From the NCBI GenBank assembly GCA_963629425.1, contig CAVGIU010000091.1, positions 1 to 5,491 on the forward strand: 5,491 bases of DNA. The letters are read 5' to 3'. Both the position numbers and the translations under genes were made by a program. How positions within the stretch are numbered: the stretch's first letter is position 1; each line of letters starts with the position of its first letter. Positions 5,461 through 5,491 of this stretch are shown here, piece by piece. The DNA is from F23-B02 sp963629425. Lineage in GTDB: Bacteria; Bacillota; Clostridia; Oscillospirales; Oscillospiraceae. The notes beneath the pieces are model-generated. The model was not told the DNA's origin, did no database searches, and saw nothing but the letters and a program-made list of their open reading frames with translations.

Positions 5461-5491
5461 GAGCAAAAAACGAAGATCTGAGAGAAGAGAG
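5437..5491. mobile_element. End of a second insertion sequence, ISL3-like (partial)
   Basis: From 5437 to the window edge the sequence appears to be the terminus of an insertion sequence extending rightwards. After the terminal repeat comes a purine-rich subterminal stretch (5461-5491) without a start codon or ribosome site. This stretch differs from the subterminal sequence at the other side (1-79), so the two visible ends are probably the two different ends of the element type. That would put both elements in the same orientation. No transposase coding sequence is reached. Confidence 0.58.

Noticed and set aside
1..5491. CRISPR array, tRNA or rRNA genes, toxin-antitoxin or phage-defence system
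   Set aside because: No regularly spaced direct repeats, cloverleaf folds or defence-type domains were seen on either strand.

Overview
The window most likely comes from an endospore-forming member of the Clostridia, plausibly an Oscillospirales-type gut Firmicute. The basis is a full-length SpoIIE, GC-rich coding sequence separated by AT-rich intergenic DNA, strong GGAGG-type ribosome binding sites, and classic hairpin plus T-run terminators. The taxon is inferred from gene content and style only.

Layout: Positions 1-103 look like one end of an insertion sequence whose body lies to the left of the window. A matching 24-bp inverted terminal repeat sits at 80-103, and a possible transposase C-terminus ends at 50. 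Positions 104-248 are the AT-rich upstream region of spoIIE. It holds a TATAAT box and a TTGACA-like box 21 bp apart, the stretched spacing known from Spo0A-activated promoters. The spoIIE gene (249-2582, 777 aa) is followed 11 nt later by a small gene for a C-terminally membrane-anchored protein of unknown function (2594-2911). A GC-rich, partly self-complementary intergenic stretch then ends in a strong terminator (3028-3069). A separate transcription unit follows: an extended -10 promoter (3103-3111) and copA, a Cu+-exporting P1B-type ATPase (3156-5396). It is closed by a perfect 15-bp-stem terminator (5401-5434). From 5437 the DNA enters a second insertion-sequence end with the same terminal motif, facing the opposite way.

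How the genes work together: spoIIE and the small gene look co-transcribed and belong to the sporulation programme. SpoIIE dephosphorylates SpoIIAA to activate sigma-F in the forespore and also acts at the asymmetric septum. copA is independently promoted and terminated and exports cytoplasmic copper; nothing in the sequence ties it to sporulation. Insertion-sequence ends on both sides suggest a contig broken at repeats, or a chromosomal block bracketed by two copies of related elements. I do not see a convincing new multi-gene system. The points most worth a second look are the paired IS ends, the uncharacterised small gene behind spoIIE, the spoIIE promoter geometry and the structured gap at 2912-3027.
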